Part shown: one piece after another, positions 5,565 through 7,161 of the stretch
Numbering within the stretch: position 1 is the first letter of the stretch
How the letters are laid out: every line of letters starts with the position of its first letter
NCBI GenBank assembly: GCA_902773475.1
Contig: CACYEO010000057.1
Span: 1-7,161, forward strand
Direction of reading: 5' to 3'
DNA length: 7,161 nt
Source: an uncultured bacterium
GTDB taxonomy: Bacteria > Verrucomicrobiota > Kiritimatiellia > RFP12 > UBA1067
Notes under the pieces: generated by a model
Database searches by the model: none
The model's input: the letters and a program-made list of their open reading frames with translations, nothing else
What the model was told of the DNA's origin: nothing
Made by a program: the position numbers and the translations under genes

Positions 5565-6680
5565 TCAAAGATCGATTCCTTCGAAACCCTGCCAGACGTC
5601 GCGCCCGGTATATGTTCGCGCTTCGCGTTTCCCGCGAAGCACTTCAAGCGCCGGGAGCGCGAGCGCCTCCTGCTCCATTTCGCCGGGATAGACTGAGACC
5701 GGCGCGATGAATCCGCATCTCGCCTTGACGCCCTCGACGATATCGGCGAAGCGGACGAGCCCCCCGGTCAGAAGGATGCCGTCGACCTTTCCGCAGAGAA
5801 CCGTCGCCATCTCGCCGATCGTCTTGCTTATCTGGTAGATCAGCGTGTTCCATACGAGCGTCGCCTTTCTGTCGCCTTTTTCGACGAGCGCGTGGATCGT
5901 GTCGGAATTGGAAGTTCCGAAGAAATCGACGAATCCCCCGGAGCGGGTGCACCGGCGGCGCAAGTCTTCCGCCGGATGCGTTTTCAGGTAGTCGAGGACC
6001 TGCAGGACGGTCAGCGAACCGATGCGCGTGGGCGAGAATGGACCTTCGCCGTCCGCGCCCATGCTGCTGTCTACAAGCCTGCCGCGCTCGTGCGCGCCTA
6101 CCGTGATTCCGCCGTCTATGTGCGCCACGATGAAGTTGCAATCCTCGTATCTGCGTCCGGATTTCGCGGCGTGGAACCCGGCCACGGCTTTCTGGTTCAG
6201 GCAGTGCGAGTGCGAAAAACGGTATACGCCCTTTATTCCAGTCAGCCGCGCGCAGTCGTTGAATTCGTCCACGTTCGTGGAATTCAGCGTGAATGCCGGT
6301 TTTCCGTATTCTTCGGCGAATTTCCAGGCGAGCATCACGCCGAGTTTGGCGGGATGTTCGGATCCGTCGACGCCTTTGGCCGCGTCGTCGAACATGTTCC
6401 GGTCGATGCGTATGATTCCGCTTTGCTGCGAGTGCATCCCGCCTCCGCGTCCGGCGAATGCGTCGATGGAGGCCGGATCCACGCCTTCCTCCTTGAGCAT
6501 GTCAAGGATCACTTCGCGCCTGAACGGCATCTGGTCGTTCACGTGCGGGAATTTCAGCAGCACGGACGAATCGTGGAAGAGGTTCCGTTCGAAAACCGGC
6601 GTTTCGTCTTCGAACAGGCTGACTTTCGTCGAAGTCGAACCCGGGTTTACAACCAGCAGTCTGAACTTTCCGTCTTTCAT
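5565..6680 (-). CDS. buk: Butyrate kinase-family acyl kinase
   Basis: 371 residues against ~355 for typical Buk. The family (ASKHA fold, related to acetate kinase) converts butyryl- or other acyl-phosphate plus ADP to the carboxylate plus ATP, reversibly, in the cytoplasm. Signatures: LLVVNPGSTSTKVSLFEDE (8-26, phosphate-1 loop), AGRGGGMHSQQSG (76-88), HCLNQKAVAG (159-168), NFIVAHIDGGITVGAHERGR (182-201), DGEGPFSPTRIG (210-221), YQISKTIGEMATVLCGKVDGILLTGG (282-307), and VYPGEMEQEALA (330-341). It departs from classic Buk in conserved places: TNVDEF (135-140) for PVVDEM, SHSHCLNQKA for SxFHALNQKA, and HIDGG for HLGGG. It is therefore a diverged member whose substrate may be acetate, propionate, a branched acid or butyrate. 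The ATG at 6680 has AGGTGG 4 bases upstream (6690-6685). It is first in the leftward set and pairs naturally with the Pta genes that follow. Confidence 0.9.
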   Translation of the reverse strand: MKDGKFRLLVVNPGSTSTKVSLFEDETPVFERNLFHDSSVLLKFPHVNDQMPFRREVILDMLKEEGVDPASIDAFAGRGGGMHSQQSGIIRIDRNMFDDAAKGVDGSEHPAKLGVMLAWKFAEEYGKPAFTLNSTNVDEFNDCARLTGIKGVYRFSHSHCLNQKAVAGFHAAKSGRRYEDCNFIVAHIDGGITVGAHERGRLVDSSMGADGEGPFSPTRIGSLTVLQVLDYLKTHPAEDLRRRCTRSGGFVDFFGTSNSDTIHALVEKGDRKATLVWNTLIYQISKTIGEMATVLCGKVDGILLTGGLVRFADIVEGVKARCGFIAPVSVYPGEMEQEALALPALEVLRGKREARTYTGRDVWQGFEGIDL

Positions 6681-6709
6681 CTTTCCACCTCTAACTTTTC
6701 AAGGCGGAC

Positions 6710-6718
6710 AGTATAGCA
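6710..6718 (-). promoter_or_regulatory. Extended -10 promoter for the buk operon
   Basis: Reading leftward, TGC-TATACT (6718-6710) is an extended -10 element about 30 bases before the buk ATG, giving a predicted leader of ~20 bases. No good -35 is found at 16-19 bases (CTGCGG at 17). This fits an extended -10 promoter or one needing an activator. Confidence 0.6.
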
Positions 6719-6719
6719 A

Positions 6720-6809
6720 ATGCCGCTTTTCCCCGCAGACGCGACACGGCGCTTTGGCGTTTTTCAACGGGTTCGCAGTGACAGCAGTCAACTTGGCGGA
6801 AACAATCTT
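6720..6809. other. Upstream region of buk, no gene seen
   Basis: I find no ribosome site plus credible coding frame here on either strand. A short open frame on the + strand (6720-6917) has no family resemblance and no ribosome site. The stretch probably holds only regulatory DNA for the buk promoter. Confidence 0.4.
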
Positions 6810-6914
6810 GTCTCGCGGCATCGCTCTCTTGTTGCCGCCCCGATGTCTCGCGCTGCCAGAATCATAGAAATCTGGAACCCAGACGGGCGCGAGACATTAG
6901 ACGCGAGACGCGAG
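6810..6914. repeat. GTCTCGC/GCGAGAC repeat cluster with nested inverted repeats
   Basis: The 7-base core GTCTCGC occurs at 6810-6816 and 6845-6851, and its complement GCGAGAC at 6889-6895 and 6903-6909, with a tandem GACGCGA pair at 6900-6913. Two nested pairings result: an 11-bp perfect stem (6843-6853 with 6887-6897) inside an 8-bp one (6810-6817 with 6902-6909). Within the inner stem, TCTGG (6871-6875) can pair either with CCAGA at 6856-6860 or with CCAGA at 6879-6883 (3-base loop), two mutually exclusive hairpins. No T-run follows on either strand, so it is not a simple terminator. An operator array or structured RNA are both possible. Confidence 0.55.
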
Positions 6915-6926
6915 TAAATTCTGTCT

Positions 6927-6952
6927 AAAAAAACAAGCATTCAAACACTTGT
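6927..6952 (-). terminator. Terminator-like hairpin with T-run, leftward
   Basis: Reading leftward, ACAAG (6952-6948) pairs with CTTGT (6937-6933). Two wobble pairs and one A-T pair can extend the stem to 8 bp with a TTGA loop, followed at once by six T (6932-6927). The stem is AT-rich and weak, but the arrangement is that of an intrinsic terminator for transcription going left. It would shield the buk promoter from leftward transcripts or end a small leftward RNA. Confidence 0.45.
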
Positions 6953-6956
6953 AAAA

Positions 6957-7021
6957 TGTTGCCAATGTGCAAACATCCAGTACAAGCACCAATTTCAATT
7001 CCCGATTGGTGATTGGCAACA
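6957..7021. repeat. Nested CCAAT/ATTGG dyad (structured regulatory element or RNA)
   Basis: A perfect 10-bp inverted repeat, TGTTGCCAAT (6957-6966) with ATTGGCAACA (7012-7021), encloses a perfect 7-bp one, CACCAAT (6987-6993) with ATTGGTG (7005-7011), loop 11 bases. The two stems abut exactly on the right (7011/7012) and are separated by 20 bases on the left, so they could stack as an RNA. The left arm can instead pair with GCAAACAT at 6969-6976 (7 bp, one bulge), which excludes the outer stem. As DNA, it presents four CCAAT boxes, two in each orientation. No family recognised. Confidence 0.6.
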
Positions 7022-7064
7022 CTCAACAGGTGAAAACGTGCGCCCCTGCTTCCGCCGCGCTTTG

Positions 7065-7101
7065 ATTGACTTTTGCACCCTCGTTGCACCCATTGACTTT
7101 T
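7065..7101 (+). repeat. Tandem direct repeats upstream of and overlapping the rightward promoter
   Basis: ATTGACTTTT is repeated exactly at 7065-7074 and 7092-7101. Between and overlapping them TTGCACCC occurs at 7073-7080 and 7084-7091, 11 bases apart, i.e. about one helical turn. The second ATTGACTTTT contains the -35 box. The spacing suggests same-face binding by a regulator next to polymerase; the regulator is unknown. Confidence 0.55.
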
Positions 7102-7121
7102 CCCGCCGTTTCCACTAAGAT
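7093..7121 (+). promoter_or_regulatory. Sigma70-type promoter for a rightward gene beyond the window
   Basis: TTGACT (7093-7098), a 17-base spacer, then TAAGAT (7116-7121). Transcription would begin near 7128 and the ribosome site follows at the window end, giving a leader of about 40 bases. The 9-base CCGCCGTTT flanks the -10 as a direct repeat (7103-7111 and 7123-7131). Confidence 0.72.
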
Positions 7122-7124
7122 ACC

Positions 7125-7146
7125 GCCGTTTTCTTTCTTGAACGGC
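7125..7146 (+). other. Inverted repeat at the predicted transcript start
   Basis: GCCGTT (7125-7130) and AACGGC (7141-7146) form a 6-bp inverted repeat with a 10-base loop, beginning at the predicted start of transcription. It could be an operator or a 5' stem that protects the leader; it ends 7 bases before the ribosome site. Confidence 0.4.
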
Positions 7147-7153
7147 ATGTTTT

Positions 7154-7161
7154 GGAAAGGA
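7154..7161 (+). promoter_or_regulatory. Shine-Dalgarno of a gene starting just past the window
   Basis: The window ends in GGAAAGGA. With the promoter at 7093-7121 this implies a start codon roughly 5-9 bases beyond base 7161. An ATG at 7147-7149 is open to the edge but has no ribosome site of its own and is the less likely start. Nothing can be said of the product. Confidence 0.6.

Noticed and set aside
6749..6764. Rightward terminator: small GC hairpin followed by TTTTT
   Set aside because: The stem is only 3-4 bp and no rightward gene precedes it.
6720..6917. Short + strand open frame of 65 codons in the intergenic region
   Set aside because: No ribosome site, no recognisable protein, and it runs through the inverted-repeat cluster; an open frame of this size is expected by chance in GC-rich DNA.
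6957..7021. Integron attC site or terminal repeats of a small mobile element
   Set aside because: The arms lack the GTTRRRY/RYYYAAC core of attC, there is no integrase or cassette array, and the bases flanking the 10-bp repeats show no target-site duplication.
7062..7094. A second rightward promoter using the first TTGACT (7066-7071)
   Set aside because: At 16-18 bases downstream the sequence is CCCATT-like, with no -10 element. It is better read as the upstream copy of a repeat.
1..7161. Defence system, CRISPR array, prophage or insertion sequence
   Set aside because: All long frames are accounted for by metabolic or membrane genes; no nuclease, transposase or integrase motifs and no regularly spaced repeat-spacer pattern were seen.

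Overview
The window is GC-rich and densely coding. It reads as a stretch of a Gram-negative chromosome: an arabinose-5-phosphate isomerase (Kdo/LPS pathway) and an RND efflux pump both imply an outer membrane. The codon use and the form of the SIS-CBS isomerase recall PVC-group bacteria (Lentisphaerota, Kiritimatiellota, Verrucomicrobiota). That placement is an inference from remembered family patterns and is weak.

Layout. Bases 1-1065 (+) are the C-terminal third of an RND exporter that enters from the left edge. It converges, across a 50-base gap, with a leftward gene set covering 6680 down to 1116. In transcription order this set is a butyrate-kinase-family acyl kinase (buk), two adjacent phosphate acetyltransferase-family genes (called Pta-1 and Pta-2 here), kdsD, and a MATE/ANKH-like multi-pass membrane protein. 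The spacings are 16 bases (buk to Pta-1), 56 (Pta-1 to Pta-2), a 4-base ATGA overlap (Pta-2 to kdsD) and 37 (kdsD to the membrane protein). The 56-base gap carries a near-consensus sigma70-type promoter whose -35 box contains the Pta-1 stop codon, so Pta-2, kdsD and the membrane gene probably form a second transcription unit. The 37-base gap holds a 10-bp GC-only hairpin.

Function. Pta plus Buk is the usual two-step route acyl-CoA + Pi -> acyl-phosphate -> carboxylate + ATP, a fermentative ATP-yielding (or reverse, acid-activating) module. It is unusual here in having two diverged Pta paralogs with one Buk-type kinase and no AckA or Ptb in view. KdsD supplies arabinose 5-phosphate for Kdo and has no obvious metabolic link to the acyl-phosphate genes.

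Bases 6681-7161 contain no supported gene but much structure: the buk promoter, a cluster of GTCTCGC motifs in both orientations with competing hairpins, a leftward terminator-like hairpin, a nested CCAAT/ATTGG dyad of 65 bases, and tandem repeats next to a good rightward promoter. The window ends exactly on a Shine-Dalgarno sequence, so a rightward gene very probably begins within about 10 bases past the edge. I see no defence system, CRISPR array, insertion sequence, tRNA or rRNA. The least explained part is the 6800-7161 intergenic region.
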